Assembly (NCBI RefSeq): GCF_012062845.1
Contig: NZ_WWNB01000003.1
Span: forward strand, 177,619-241,618
Direction: 5' to 3'
DNA length: 64,000 nt
Origin: Halomonas salinarum
Lineage (GTDB): Bacteria; Pseudomonadota; Gammaproteobacteria; Pseudomonadales; Halomonadaceae
The translations under genes and the position numbers were made by a program. The notes beneath the pieces are model-generated. The model saw nothing but the letters and a program-made list of their open reading frames with translations, did no database searches and had not been told where the DNA came from. Every line of letters starts with the position of its first letter. Positions within the stretch are counted from its first letter, which is position 1. Shown here in pieces: positions 17,048-26,079 of this stretch.

Positions 17048-18688
17048 TCACACCGGCTGATGGCTCTTGATCTGCTGGCGTAACTGGAACTTCTGGATTT
17101 TGCCGGTCGAGGTGGTCGGTAGCCGAGTGAAGATCACCTTCTTGGGGGCCTTGAAGCGGCTGAGGTTCTCCCGGCAGAAGCCGATCAACGCCTCCTCGCT
17201 CAGCTCGCTGCCGGGGCGCAGCTGGACAAAGGCCGCTGGCACTTCCCCCCACTTCTCGTCCGCCATCGCGACGACCGCTGCCAGCTCGACGTCTCCGTGG
17301 CGCTGAATGACTTCCTCGACTTCCTGGGAGGAGATGTTCTCCCCGCCCGAGATGATCACGTCCTTGAGCCGATCACGGATCTTGATGTAGCCATCGGCTT
17401 CCACCACGCCAAGGTCTCCGGAGTGGAACCAGCCACCGGCGAAGGCTTCCTGGGTGGCGGCGTCATTACGCAGATACCCCTTCATAACGATGTTTCCCCG
17501 GAACATGATCTCGCCCACCGTCTCGCCGTCAGCAGGAACGGGAGCCATCGTGGCTGGATCCAGCACCGCCATGCTTTCCTGCAAGGAGTAAGCCACCCCC
17601 TGACGCCCGTTAAGCCGAACCCGCTCTTCAAGGGGGCGTTGCGCCCAGCTCTCCTGTTTGGCACACACCGACGCCGGGCCGTAGGTCTCGGTCAGGCCGT
17701 AGACATGGGTAAGCTCGATGCCGAGGGTCTCCATCCGTGCCAGCACCGACGCCGGGGGCGCCGCACCGGCAATCAACCCAGCCACGGGGTGATCGATGGG
17801 TTCATCGGCCACCATTGCGGCATCGGCAATCATCGAGTGGACGACGGGCGCCCCACAGTAATGGCTGACCCGATGCTGCCGGATCAAATCCAGAATTACC
17901 TGAGGGTCGACACGGCGCAGGCAGACGCTGGTTCCGCCGATTGCAGCCAGCGTCCACGGGAAGCACCAGCCGTTGCAATGAAACATCGGCAGTGTCCAGA
18001 GGTAGACCACCTCGGCGGGCAGTGACCAGGACAGCACATTGCTGACCGCATTCAGATATGCCCCCCGGTGATGGCTGACGACCCCCTTCGGATTGCCGGT
18101 GGTGCCCGAGGTGTAACCCAGCGAAATCGCATCCCACTCGTCGGCCGGTAGCTGCCAGTCGTCAAGCGCCGGCTGTTCGGCCAGCAACGCCTCATACTCC
18201 AGGTCGCCGAGGAAACGCTCTGCGCCCTGGCTCGAGTCGGAGACGTTGATCACCCGGGGCGCCGGCCCTTCGAGCCGGGCCAAGGCCTTATCAACCACGT
18301 CCGCGTACTCAGGGTCGACCAATAGCAGGCGTGAACAGCTATGATCGAGGATGAAGGCCACCGTATCCGCATCCAGGCGAATGTTGATCGCATTCAACAC
18401 CGCGCCGACCATCGGGATGCCGAAATGCGCTTCGTACATGGCAGGAACATTCGGCAGCATAACGGCCACCGTATCGCCCTTGGAGATGCCGAAATGCTTC
18501 AACAGGGAAGCCAACCGATAACAGCGATCATAAGTCTGCTGCCAGCTGTACCGCTTGTCGTTGTAGATCAGCGCCGTCCTGTCGGGATAAACAGCGGCTG
18601 CCCGTTTGATGAAGCTCAAGGGAGACAGCGCCACATGATTCGCCGCTGTTTTCTCGAGAGCCTCATTGAATTGGCAAATATCATTCAT
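17048..18688 (-). CDS. AMP-forming acyl-CoA ligase (DmdB/AlkK-like branch)
   Basis: 546 residues of the ANL superfamily. The AMP-binding P-loop reads YTSGTTGNPKGVVSHHRGA. Further motifs are YGLTETYGP, GWFHSGDLGVVEADGYIKIRDRLKD and the C-terminal catalytic lysine region TSTGKIQKFQLR. The protein activates a carboxylate to an acyl-adenylate and then an acyl-CoA. The branch includes medium-chain acyl-CoA ligases and the methylmercaptopropionate-CoA ligase DmdB; sequence alone does not pick the substrate. The upstream same-strand gene is a crotonase-fold protein, separated by a MITE-like element. The pair is probably part of one catabolic unit. Confidence 0.87.
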   Translation of the reverse strand: MNDICQFNEALEKTAANHVALSPLSFIKRAAAVYPDRTALIYNDKRYSWQQTYDRCYRLASLLKHFGISKGDTVAVMLPNVPAMYEAHFGIPMVGAVLNAINIRLDADTVAFILDHSCSRLLLVDPEYADVVDKALARLEGPAPRVINVSDSSQGAERFLGDLEYEALLAEQPALDDWQLPADEWDAISLGYTSGTTGNPKGVVSHHRGAYLNAVSNVLSWSLPAEVVYLWTLPMFHCNGWCFPWTLAAIGGTSVCLRRVDPQVILDLIRQHRVSHYCGAPVVHSMIADAAMVADEPIDHPVAGLIAGAAPPASVLARMETLGIELTHVYGLTETYGPASVCAKQESWAQRPLEERVRLNGRQGVAYSLQESMAVLDPATMAPVPADGETVGEIMFRGNIVMKGYLRNDAATQEAFAGGWFHSGDLGVVEADGYIKIRDRLKDVIISGGENISSQEVEEVIQRHGDVELAAVVAMADEKWGEVPAAFVQLRPGSELSEEALIGFCRENLSRFKAPKKVIFTRLPTTSTGKIQKFQLRQQIKSHQPV

Positions 18689-18781
18689 GGAATAACCCTG
18701 TTTCTCTTCAAGAAGGGTTGATAGCCCCGCCCTTCAACCAACTTAACGGGTGGACAAGCGCAAGCATTGTTCAGACATCGC

Positions 18782-18928
18782 CTAGGCCTTGTCTGAAAAG
18801 TCGACGAGCGAAGGATAGACAAGGCAAAAATCGGTAAAAAGGCGGAGTTTACAGGTAGTAAATGAGCACTTTGAGCCGATTTTTAACGTCGTATAGCCGA
18901 GCGCAGGCACTTTTCGGACATGGCCTAG
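18782..18928. mobile_element. MITE-like element with about 20-bp terminal inverted repeats
   Basis: Left end CTAGGCCTTGTCTGAAAAGT (18782-18801) matches the reverse complement of the right end (18909-18928) at 18 of 20 bases. The 147-base body has further internal complementarity (AAAAATCGG near 18827 and CCGATTTTT near 18878) and no reading frame. Non-coding elements with such ends are typical of MITEs or palindromic intergenic repeats. It sits between the crotonase gene and the acyl-CoA ligase gene and covers the crotonase stop codon. Confidence 0.65.
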
Positions 18929-19725
18929 TGCCCTGGCTGCTCCCAGAGGGGCTTACGCTTGCCAAGGAAGGCATCGATCCCCTCCCCCGCGTCTGGGCTC
19001 ATCATGTTTTCTGCCATCACATTGCCGGCGAAGTCGTAGGCCTCGGCCAACGCCATCTGGCGCTGAGGTTGGAACATCGACTTGCCAAAACGGACCGCCG
19101 CCGGGCTCTTGTTCAGGACCTGCTCCACCTTGTCCGCCACTGCAGCGTCCAGATCATCATCATCGGTGACGGCACTCAGCAGTCCCCACTCCGCTGCCGT
19201 GTCTGCACTGATGAAATCACCCGACACCAACATGTCGAATGCCCGCTTAGGCGAGATGCAGCGTGACAGTGCCACCGCCGGTGTTGAGCAGAACAAGCCC
19301 ACATTGATGCCCGATACCGCAAAGCTGGCAGAACGGCCGGCGATGGCAAGATCGCAGCTGGCCACCAACTGGCACCCCGCCGCTGTCGCCATGCCCTGGA
19401 CCTTGGCAATGACCGGCACAGGCAGGGCGACGACACTCTGCATCACCCGGCTGCAGAGGCAAAAGAGCTGCTGGTAATAGGCCTGGTCGGGATTGGCACG
19501 CATCTCCCGCAGGTCGTGGCCGGCGCAAAACCCCCGACCATTGGCGCCGATCACCACACAACGGACGGCAGGGTCTAAAGCGATGGCCTCCAGCTCTCTC
19601 TGCAACACGCTCAGCATCGCTTCGGACAGGGTGTTGAACTTGTCCGGACGATTCAGGGTGAGATAGACAGCCCCCTCCTTATCTTCCCTGAGAAGGATCT
19701 CGCCCGTGGTGTGACTGAGACTCAT
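18925..19725 (-). CDS. Crotonase-superfamily protein (ECHDC3-like), catalytic glutamates missing
   Basis: 266 residues with the crotonase fold: VYLTLNRPDKFNTLS, the oxyanion-hole region GRGFCAGHDLREM, and GMATAAGCQLVASCDLAIAG. Typical enoyl-CoA hydratases carry catalytic Glu in GGGCELA and in QPEI. Here the matching positions are Gln (AAGCQLV) and Gly (VSGIN), as in ECHDC3-type members. Classic hydratase activity is therefore doubtful. The stop codon lies within the right end of the MITE-like element. Same strand as the acyl-CoA ligase and OsmC genes. Confidence 0.82.
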   Translation of the reverse strand: MSLSHTTGEILLREDKEGAVYLTLNRPDKFNTLSEAMLSVLQRELEAIALDPAVRCVVIGANGRGFCAGHDLREMRANPDQAYYQQLFCLCSRVMQSVVALPVPVIAKVQGMATAAGCQLVASCDLAIAGRSASFAVSGINVGLFCSTPAVALSRCISPKRAFDMLVSGDFISADTAAEWGLLSAVTDDDDLDAAVADKVEQVLNKSPAAVRFGKSMFQPQRQMALAEAYDFAGNVMAENMMSPDAGEGIDAFLGKRKPLWEQPGH

Positions 19726-19751
19726 GAATGCCTCCCGATAGACGTCGCGGA

Positions 19752-20201
19752 TTAAAGATGATTGATCGTCACCTCGGCGGTGATCGAGTTACGGATGAAA
19801 CAATTCTTGTGGGCACCGGCGTGCATCCGGGAAATCGACTTCTGATCGGGCATGTTATCGCCACCGAAGGTGATGCGCGGTGAAAGCTCAATACGCGTCA
19901 CCTCCATCCCCTTCTTATCGTTACGCTCCAGATAGCCAACCGGGTCATCCTCATAGGATTCGACCTGGTAACCCTGAAATTCGGCAATGGCCAGAAAAAA
20001 CAGCATATGACAACTGGACACTGCACTGATCAACATTTGCTCCGGGTCGGCGCAATGGGGATCGCCCTTGAATTCGGCCGACGCGGACACTGCAACCTCC
20101 TGATCCCCGTTCAAGGTCACTCGATGATTACGCGAATAGGAACCTGCCTCACTCTCGTGAGGAGAACGCTGCCAACGAATAACGGACTGATGGACTGACA
20201 T
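19752..20201 (-). CDS. OsmC-family protein
   Basis: 149 residues with the OsmC/Ohr fold. The two redox cysteines are in SSCHMLFFLAIAEFQGY and HKNCFIRNSI. AGGAGG lies 7 bases before ATG 20201, which fixes the start. OsmC/Ohr proteins reduce organic hydroperoxides with lipoyl or thiol donors; some members have unknown roles. It leads the minus-strand group OsmC-crotonase-acyl-CoA ligase-LysR, with a divergent region of about 290 bases to the lpd remnant. Confidence 0.85.
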   Translation of the reverse strand: MSVHQSVIRWQRSPHESEAGSYSRNHRVTLNGDQEVAVSASAEFKGDPHCADPEQMLISAVSSCHMLFFLAIAEFQGYQVESYEDDPVGYLERNDKKGMEVTRIELSPRITFGGDNMPDQKSISRMHAGAHKNCFIRNSITAEVTINHL

Positions 20202-20493
20202 AGATAAACCTCCTGAGCCTGTCAGAAGGCTAAGGGAGCCAAGACACACCCGTAAAACGAGGATTACTAACCAGGAGCGTTAGCCCAGCTAATGTGAAAG
20301 CTCACCGCCGAGACTATTACCCACCAGCCGATCGCACAAAAGAAGGGAAATACCGACGTTTTAATACGCGAGACGGCAATGGGTGGGTGAACAAAAATAA
20401 GCCAATCGCTTAGGAAGCATCACTTTACCCCCTTGAAGGCCGCCGCTTAGCCTACAGGGATCGTGACGTCATGTCGGACGGGGGTGATAGAGC

Positions 20494-20937
20494 ATGCAGA
20501 CCATGAATGTTGAATACGCGATCATTGGCGCCGGCACCAGCGGACTCGGTGCCTACTCAAGGATCAGCCGACAGACCGACAGCCTGGTGATGATCCAGGA
20601 CGGTCCCTACGGCACGACATGTGCCCGAGTCGGCTGCATGCCCAGCAAGCTGCTGATCACCGCTGCCGACTACGCCCACCACTTGCAAACCAGCGAGTTC
20701 TTCGGGGTACCCACCTCAGGGCATGTGGAGGGCCGCCAGGTGCTCGAACGCCTGCGCCGAGAGCGAGATCATCGTTTCGTCGCGCGCAACCTAAGCTACG
20801 TCGACAAGATTCCCGCCCATCACAAGCTGGAGGGGCGCGCCCGATTCACCGGACCGGGTCGCCTGATGGTGGGCGAATCGGTCGAGGTCAGGGCGGAGAA
20901 GGTCATCCTCGCCTGCGGCTCGCTTCTGGATAGGTAG
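20494..20937 (+). pseudogene. Truncated dihydrolipoamide dehydrogenase-like gene (N-terminal third)
   Basis: 147 residues of an FAD/NAD disulfide oxidoreductase. The FAD-binding motif is AIIGAGTSGLGAYSRI and the redox-active disulfide region is GTTCARVGCMPSKLLITAA. The frame ends at ILACGSLLDR*, near the second FAD contact (family ATG-S-P region). The NAD-binding and dimerisation domains (about 300 residues) are absent, and no continuation was seen in the 130 bases before the next gene. Most likely a truncated, inactive gene. Confidence 0.75.
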
Positions 20938-21071
20938 GATGACGCTATTAGCCCAGCGCGACATCGCTAGTTGCATGACCGCCGGACACCATAGGCAGAG
21001 CCCCAAGAGACATTGCATCTCACTCCTAAATCGGCCACACCTTAAGGGGTTACCATGAAGGCTGAGAATGA

Positions 21072-21569
21072 ATGAGGAAACTTGCAATCGATGCGGCAGA
21101 CATTCGCATTCTGCGCGCCCTTCAACAGCACGGTCAGCTCAGTAAGACCAAGTTGTCAGAACTCGTCAACCTGTCTCCGACGCCATGCTGGATTCGCTTC
21201 ACTCGCTTGAAGGAAGCCGGCCTGATCCGTGGCTATCATGCGGATATTTCCCTCAACAAGATCGCCAATGCCACCAAGGTAATGGTTACCGTATCGCTAG
21301 AGGGACATCGCACGGTTAACTTCGAGCGTTTCGAGGCTTATATCGCTCAAGTTGATGAGATCGTCGAATGCATCGCGACGGGGGGAGGCATGGACTATGT
21401 GTTGAAAGTCGTGACCCCCAGTCTTTCCGCTTTTCAGCAAGTAATGGACCGACTTCTGGCAGCAGAACTGGGCATTGAACGTTATATGACGTACATCGCC
21501 ACCCGAGAGATCAAATCCACTCAAGTCAATCTTGCCAACTTGATGACCGATTCTGGTCACTCAACCTGA
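21072..21569 (+). CDS. Lrp/AsnC-family transcriptional regulator
   Basis: 165 residues: N-terminal helix-turn-helix (LDAADIRILRALQQHGQLSK-like start, then LSELVNLSPTPCWIRFTRLK), followed by an RAM/AsnC effector domain (about 70-150; VDEIVECIATGGGMDYVLKV). Such regulators sense amino acids or related metabolites. It is upstream of the GcvT-like methyltransferase gene on the same strand, but a terminator separates them, so it may act on that promoter in trans. Confidence 0.88.
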   Translation: MRKLAIDAADIRILRALQQHGQLSKTKLSELVNLSPTPCWIRFTRLKEAGLIRGYHADISLNKIANATKVMVTVSLEGHRTVNFERFEAYIAQVDEIVECIATGGGMDYVLKVVTPSLSAFQQVMDRLLAAELGIERYMTYIATREIKSTQVNLANLMTDSGHST

Positions 21570-21571
21570 AA

Positions 21572-21605
21572 GGCCTTGATGTGGGAGACGAGCCACATCA
21601 AGGCC
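21572..21605 (+). terminator. Hairpin terminator after the Lrp-family gene
   Basis: Perfect 13-base stem (GGCCTTGATGTGG and its complement) with an 8-base loop, starting 2 bases after the lrp stop. No T-run follows, so efficiency is uncertain. Confidence 0.6.
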
Positions 21606-22074
21606 CTCCGGCACCGCCCAGCACCCGCCCAGATACAATCACGTACCGACCCTCATGATCAGCCTCCATGGGGATTTCGACTCGAAGGCATAAACTCTAA
21701 AGCCACGGTCCTCGACTGCCGATCCACGCAGGACGGCATGGGGCTATCTGTCACCCTCAGCCCCGCTTCCACACTAAGCGCAATCTCATCGTTCCCCCCC
21801 CTTGCTCGCTATCGTGAGATGGCGAGGACATCGTCGTACAGCCATGCAGACAGGCTGCCCCGACGTCCAAGGTGTTGTTTATCAGGAGATCATAACAGCC
21901 GCTTTTCAGCGCCGGACCAAATGGCCTTCGCACCGCCAATAATTGGCCTTTTCATCCTAGTTATGCCGTGCTTTTAGGCCGCGTTTCGATGATCTGAGGG
22001 GCTATAGTGATTCGTGCCAAATAAGTGATTTTGCGCAGCCAAAAGAGTCCTATATCACGTCGAAGGTGGTCAGC
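21606..22074. other. Intergenic region before the methyltransferase operon
   Basis: Open frames here are short and unlike known proteins. The region presumably carries the promoter of the one-carbon operon; no clear operator was identified. Confidence 0.4.
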
Positions 22075-23253
22075 ATGACAAACGTCTCACACAGCAATGT
22101 AGTGCAAATAGGGAAAAAGACTGAGTTTGGTTTCGGCACCCAGATTCGAAAGTCCCCATACTTTGACGCGACCATCCGTTGGGGCGCGACGGCATTTTCG
22201 GTATACAACCACATGTATATCCCGCGCGAGTTTGGCGACCCAACACAAAACTTCTGGAACCTCGTCAACACTGCCATCCTCTGCGATGTCGCGGCAGAGC
22301 GTCAGGTGGAAATCACGGGGCCAGATGCGGCAATATTCATGCAGAACCTGACCCCGCGCGACCTGTCAGGAATGGCGGTTGGCCAGTGTAAATACATCCT
22401 GATCACCAATGCCGACGGTGGCATCCTGAATGATCCCATCCTGCTGCGTCTGGCAGAGAATCATTTCTGGATTTCTCTGGCTGACAGCGACATCCTCCTA
22501 TGGGCACAGGGTGTCGCGATCAACTCCGGACTCGATGTCACCATTCGCGAACCCGATGTTTCTCCGCTGCAATTGCAGGGCCCTCAGTCCGGCGAGATCA
22601 TGAGGGCCCTCTTCGGAGACAGCATCCTGGATATGCGCTACTTCTGGCTTCGCGAGCTTGAGCTCGACGGTATTCCGCTGGTCATCTCGCGTACCGGCTG
22701 GTCAAGCGAACTGGGCTATGAGTTGTATCTTCAGGACAGCTCCCTCGGTGTCGAACTGTGGGAGACAATCATGGCGGCTGGCCTACCCTTCGGTCTGAAG
22801 CCCGGTCATACGTCCGCTATCCGCCGCATCGAGGGCGGCATGCTCTCCTATCATGCCGATGCGGACATAGATACCAATCCCTATGAACTTGGGCTGGATC
22901 GTCTGGTCATGCCGGACATGGAGGCTGAATTTATTGGCAAGGCCGCGCTGCAGCGTATCCGCGAGAACGGCGTGAATCGCAAGCAGGTCGGCCTACGCAT
23001 CGAGGGCGCGCCCCTTGGGGGGCCGAACACCTTCTTCTGGCCGCTGAGTCATGAGGGTGAGACCGTCGGCAACGTGACGTCTGCCGTCTACTCCCCGCGG
23101 CTCGAGCAGAATATTGCGCTGGCCATGGTATCTGTCGAGCACTCTCAGCTCGGAACAGAGCTGAGGGTGCAAACCTCGTCGGGTCCGGCGAATGCCATCG
23201 TCGTCGAGAAGCCGTTCTTCGATCCTAAGAAGACAAGAGCGGTATCCGCTTGA
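22075..23253 (+). CDS. GcvT-fold tetrahydrofolate-dependent methyltransferase (DmdA-like)
   Basis: 392 residues with the aminomethyltransferase/GcvT fold. The closest pattern I can recall is dimethylsulfoniopropionate demethylase DmdA: YNHMYIPREF, CDVAAERQVEITGPDA, NLTPRDL, GGILNDPILLRLAENHFWIS, REPDVSPLQLQGPQ, RTGWSSELGYELYL, NPYELGLDRLV and the C-terminal barrel NVTSAVYSPRLEQNIALAMV. The family moves a methyl group from an S-, N- or O-methyl compound to tetrahydrofolate. The downstream genes process methyl-THF, which supports a demethylase role. The substrate (DMSP or another methylated compound) is not settled. ATG 22075 follows CGAAGG. Confidence 0.78.
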   Translation: MTNVSHSNVVQIGKKTEFGFGTQIRKSPYFDATIRWGATAFSVYNHMYIPREFGDPTQNFWNLVNTAILCDVAAERQVEITGPDAAIFMQNLTPRDLSGMAVGQCKYILITNADGGILNDPILLRLAENHFWISLADSDILLWAQGVAINSGLDVTIREPDVSPLQLQGPQSGEIMRALFGDSILDMRYFWLRELELDGIPLVISRTGWSSELGYELYLQDSSLGVELWETIMAAGLPFGLKPGHTSAIRRIEGGMLSYHADADIDTNPYELGLDRLVMPDMEAEFIGKAALQRIRENGVNRKQVGLRIEGAPLGGPNTFFWPLSHEGETVGNVTSAVYSPRLEQNIALAMVSVEHSQLGTELRVQTSSGPANAIVVEKPFFDPKKTRAVSA

Positions 23254-23424
23254 GCGACGTCTTACTTTATGAACATCTAAAGTGTGCGAGGACTGCTACG
23301 GAGGGAATGGTGGCCTGGGATCGTCAGTCGAGACGTCGTAGAAACGGCCTCGAGCCATCCAACTCAGCGATTTCCCTCAACATGACTGGATTCGTGAAAG
23401 CTCTTGGAAGGAAAATGACCGTCA

Positions 23425-24045
23425 ATGGAGCCCGACGTTAAACGGCAACTGCTTGACGAAGCCATCCAGGCCTTGAGTGGACGATGGCCAACCCTCTCAA
23501 GAGACGAGTCACCAATCCAGCTCGCAACAATTGGCTCCACGGTGGTGCTGCCGTGGCAGGAGAAGCTTGTGTATTCCGTTCGTCTATGGGCCGCACGTCA
23601 CGCGAGATTGTTTGAGCGCATCTACCGGGCATTCGAACCCGTGATCGTCAAGCTACACCCGCTGTGGAAGTCGGTAGGCTACCAGCGTGCAGAAAAGCCA
23701 ATGGCCAAGGTAGAAGAGATCAGCAAGGGGGTGCTTTTCGACTGCCAAATGTGTGGTCAGTGCATTCTCAGTTCTACCGGCATGTCCTGTCCCATGAACT
23801 GCCCCAAGTCCATGCGCAACGGCCCCTGTGGAGGTGTGATGCAGAACGGGAACTGCGAAGTACATCCCGAGATGCTCTGTGTCTGGGTCGAAGCCTGGGA
23901 GGGAAGCCAGAAGATGAAAGAAGCCGACGCGATACAAGTGGTGCAACTGCCAGTGGACCATCGCCTCCAGGGCAGTTCGTCCTGGCTGCGCGTGGCTCGC
24001 GGCGCATCGGAATCACCCGTAGAGCACCAGGAGGCTTCGCAGTGA
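23425..24045 (+). CDS. MetV-like cysteine-rich partner of methylenetetrahydrofolate reductase
   Basis: 206 residues. The C-terminal half matches the 'methylenetetrahydrofolate reductase C-terminal' (MetV) family, with CQMCGQCILSSTGMSCP, MNCPKSMRNGPCGGV and NGNCEVHPEMLCVW. Eight cysteines (107, 110, 113, 122, 126, 135, 144 and 152) could bind a metal or Fe-S cluster. In acetogens MetV forms a complex with MetF. The N-terminal half (about 1-100) is helical and unrecognised. The stop overlaps the next gene's GTG by 4 bases (GTGA), so the two are translationally coupled. Confidence 0.8.
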   Translation: MEPDVKRQLLDEAIQALSGRWPTLSRDESPIQLATIGSTVVLPWQEKLVYSVRLWAARHARLFERIYRAFEPVIVKLHPLWKSVGYQRAEKPMAKVEEISKGVLFDCQMCGQCILSSTGMSCPMNCPKSMRNGPCGGVMQNGNCEVHPEMLCVWVEAWEGSQKMKEADAIQVVQLPVDHRLQGSSSWLRVARGASESPVEHQEASQ

Positions 24046-25055
24046 GCATTAATGATGGAGCCGGTCGTGGCCAACTGGCATCCGGTGTGCAGGGCTATAG
24101 CTCTGACGGACGGCTGGAACATGTACTGAGAGCCGGGCACTTCGCTATCACCGCTGAATTGGCACCCCCCGATTCCGCCAACCCAGAGGAGGTCTACGCC
24201 CGGGCCCGCGTCTTCGACGGTTACGTGGACAGCATGAACGCCACCGATGGCTCTGGGGCCAACTGTCATATGTCCAGCATGGCGATGTGTGCGCTGCTGT
24301 CACGGGAGGGTTACGAAGCGGTATTGCAGATCTCCTGCCGGGACAGGAATCGGATCGCTATTCAAGGGGATGTGCTGGGAGGGGCCGCACTGGGCATCCA
24401 CAACATGCTCTGCCTGACGGGAGATGGCGTACAGGTGGGAGATCATCCCGAAGCCAAACCGGTATTCGATCTCGATTCCATGTCGTTGCTGGAGACGGTC
24501 GCCCGATTGCGCGACAAGCATGTGTATGCTAGCGGAAGAAAACTCAGCGATCCGCCGAGGGTGTTTCTCGGCGCGGCAGCGAACCCTTTCGTGCCGCCTC
24601 ATGACTTCCGTCCTCTTCGGTTGGCGAAGAAGATTGCCGCGGGCGCTCAGTTCATTCAGACACAGTACTGCTTCGACCTGCCACGCTTCCAGACCTTCAT
24701 GGCCCGTTCCCGGGATCTGGGATTGCTGGAAAAATGTTTCATCCTGCCCGGCGTGGGACCGCTGGCCTCGGCACGCACGGCAGACTGGATGCGCAGACAT
24801 ATCCCGGGAGTTCACATTCCGGACGCCATCATCAAGCGACTGGAAGGCGCCAAGGATCAGAAGGCGGAAGGCCGCAACATCTGCATTGAGCTAATCCAGC
24901 AACTGCGAGAGATCGAGGGGGTCAGTGGCGTGCACGTCATGGCCCATCGCCAGGAGTCATCCGTCGCAGGCATCATTGAAAGATCCGGGGTGCTGGGGGG
25001 ACGTGAGCCATGGGCTCCCTCCAATAGCACCACTCGCGAGAGAGACTACGCATGA
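24042..25055 (+). CDS. Methylenetetrahydrofolate reductase family protein (MetF-like)
   Basis: 337 residues forming the flavin-dependent MTHFR barrel: HFAITAELAPPDSANPEEV, MNATDGSGANCHMSS, LQISCRDRNRIAIQGDVLG, MLCLTGDGVQ and QFIQTQYCFDLPRF. With MetV it would interconvert 5-methyl-THF and 5,10-methylene-THF. In this gene set the oxidative direction (methyl to methylene) makes sense. GGAGG lies 6-7 bases before GTG 24042. It is shorter at the C-terminus than eukaryotic MTHFR, as expected for bacterial MetF. Confidence 0.85.
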   Translation: MSINDGAGRGQLASGVQGYSSDGRLEHVLRAGHFAITAELAPPDSANPEEVYARARVFDGYVDSMNATDGSGANCHMSSMAMCALLSREGYEAVLQISCRDRNRIAIQGDVLGGAALGIHNMLCLTGDGVQVGDHPEAKPVFDLDSMSLLETVARLRDKHVYASGRKLSDPPRVFLGAAANPFVPPHDFRPLRLAKKIAAGAQFIQTQYCFDLPRFQTFMARSRDLGLLEKCFILPGVGPLASARTADWMRRHIPGVHIPDAIIKRLEGAKDQKAEGRNICIELIQQLREIEGVSGVHVMAHRQESSVAGIIERSGVLGGREPWAPSNSTTRERDYA

Positions 25056-25189
25056 GGGTAGGCGTTCATTCTCGTATGACAAACGCGACAGCCCTCTGAA
25101 CCAAGTGCCAACGCCTACTAACGATAAGCGGGCAATGGTGACCATCCAGGTTCCCGGCAAACAACCATTACGGTATAAGGCTTCCTTTT

Positions 25190-26065
25190 ATGAACACCTC
25201 ACAGGAACAGGACAACCAATTCGTCCTTACCGTCAGCTGCAAAACCGGCACAGGCATCGTGTCCGGCATCACCTCTTACCTGTCGGACCGAGGTTGCAAT
25301 ATCATCGAGCTGGCACAATTCGACGACAAGGTCACCGGCCGGTTCTTCATGAGGAGCGTGTTCAGCATCCTGCCGGATGCTTCCCACACCATCGACGACC
25401 TGCGCTCCGGGTTCCTCGACCTGGCGGAAAAGTTTGACCTGGAATGGGCCATGCATGATGCCCACCGTCCGACCAAGGTCTTGATCATGGTATCCCGGTT
25501 CGACCACTGCCTCGTCGACCTGCTCTATCGTCACCGTAAGGGCGAGTTGAACATCGAGATCACGGCAGTGGTATCCAATCATCTGGATGCTCGGCCGATC
25601 GCTGAACGGGAAGGCATTCGCTTCGTCCACCTCCCCGTCACTCAGGACACCAAGCCGGAGAAGGAAGCCGAACTGCTCAAGATCGTCAACGAGACCGGCA
25701 CCGAGCTGGTGGTACTGGCGCGCTACATGCAGGTATTGTCCGACCATCTCTGCGAGAAGCTACATGGTCGTGCCATCAACATCCATCACTCCTTCCTCCC
25801 CGGTTTCAAGGGTGCCAAACCCTATCACCAGGCGTTCGACCGCGGCGTCAAGCTGATCGGCGCTACCGCGCATTACGTGACCGCGGACCTGGATGAAGGG
25901 CCGATCATCGAGCAGTCCGTCCAACCGGTGAACCATGCCTACTACCCCGAAGAGCTGGTTGCCCTGGGCCGGGACACCGAAACGGTCGCGCTGTCACGCG
26001 CCGTGAAATTACATGCCGAGCACCGGGTGTTCCTATCGGGCAACAAGACCATCATTTTCAAGTAG
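25190..26065 (+). CDS. purU: Formyltetrahydrofolate deformylase
   Basis: 291 residues with an N-terminal ACT domain (about 11-85; [20 protein letters not shown]) and a C-terminal formyltransferase-fold hydrolase domain (about 95-290; [20 protein letters not shown], then DEGPIIEQ). It hydrolyses 10-formyl-THF to formate and THF. Here it would be the release step of a methyl-oxidation pathway. It lies 134 bases after the MetF-like gene and 14 bases before folD. Confidence 0.93.
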   Translation: MNTSQEQDNQFVLTVSCKTGTGIVSGITSYLSDRGCNIIELAQFDDKVTGRFFMRSVFSILPDASHTIDDLRSGFLDLAEKFDLEWAMHDAHRPTKVLIMVSRFDHCLVDLLYRHRKGELNIEITAVVSNHLDARPIAEREGIRFVHLPVTQDTKPEKEAELLKIVNETGTELVVLARYMQVLSDHLCEKLHGRAINIHHSFLPGFKGAKPYHQAFDRGVKLIGATAHYVTADLDEGPIIEQSVQPVNHAYYPEELVALGRDTETVALSRAVKLHAEHRVFLSGNKTIIFK

Positions 26066-26079
26066 GAGCGAACGTAAGC

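Noticed and set aside
17048..23253. A complete DMSP demethylation pathway (DmdABCD)
   Set aside because: A DmdC-type dehydrogenase is absent, and the crotonase-fold protein lacks both catalytic glutamates expected of DmdD; only DmdA-like and DmdB-like proteins are plausible.
23250..23441. 63-codon plus-strand frame between the methyltransferase and MetV-like genes
   Set aside because: Starts with TTG at the previous stop, no ribosome-binding site, and no protein-like motif.
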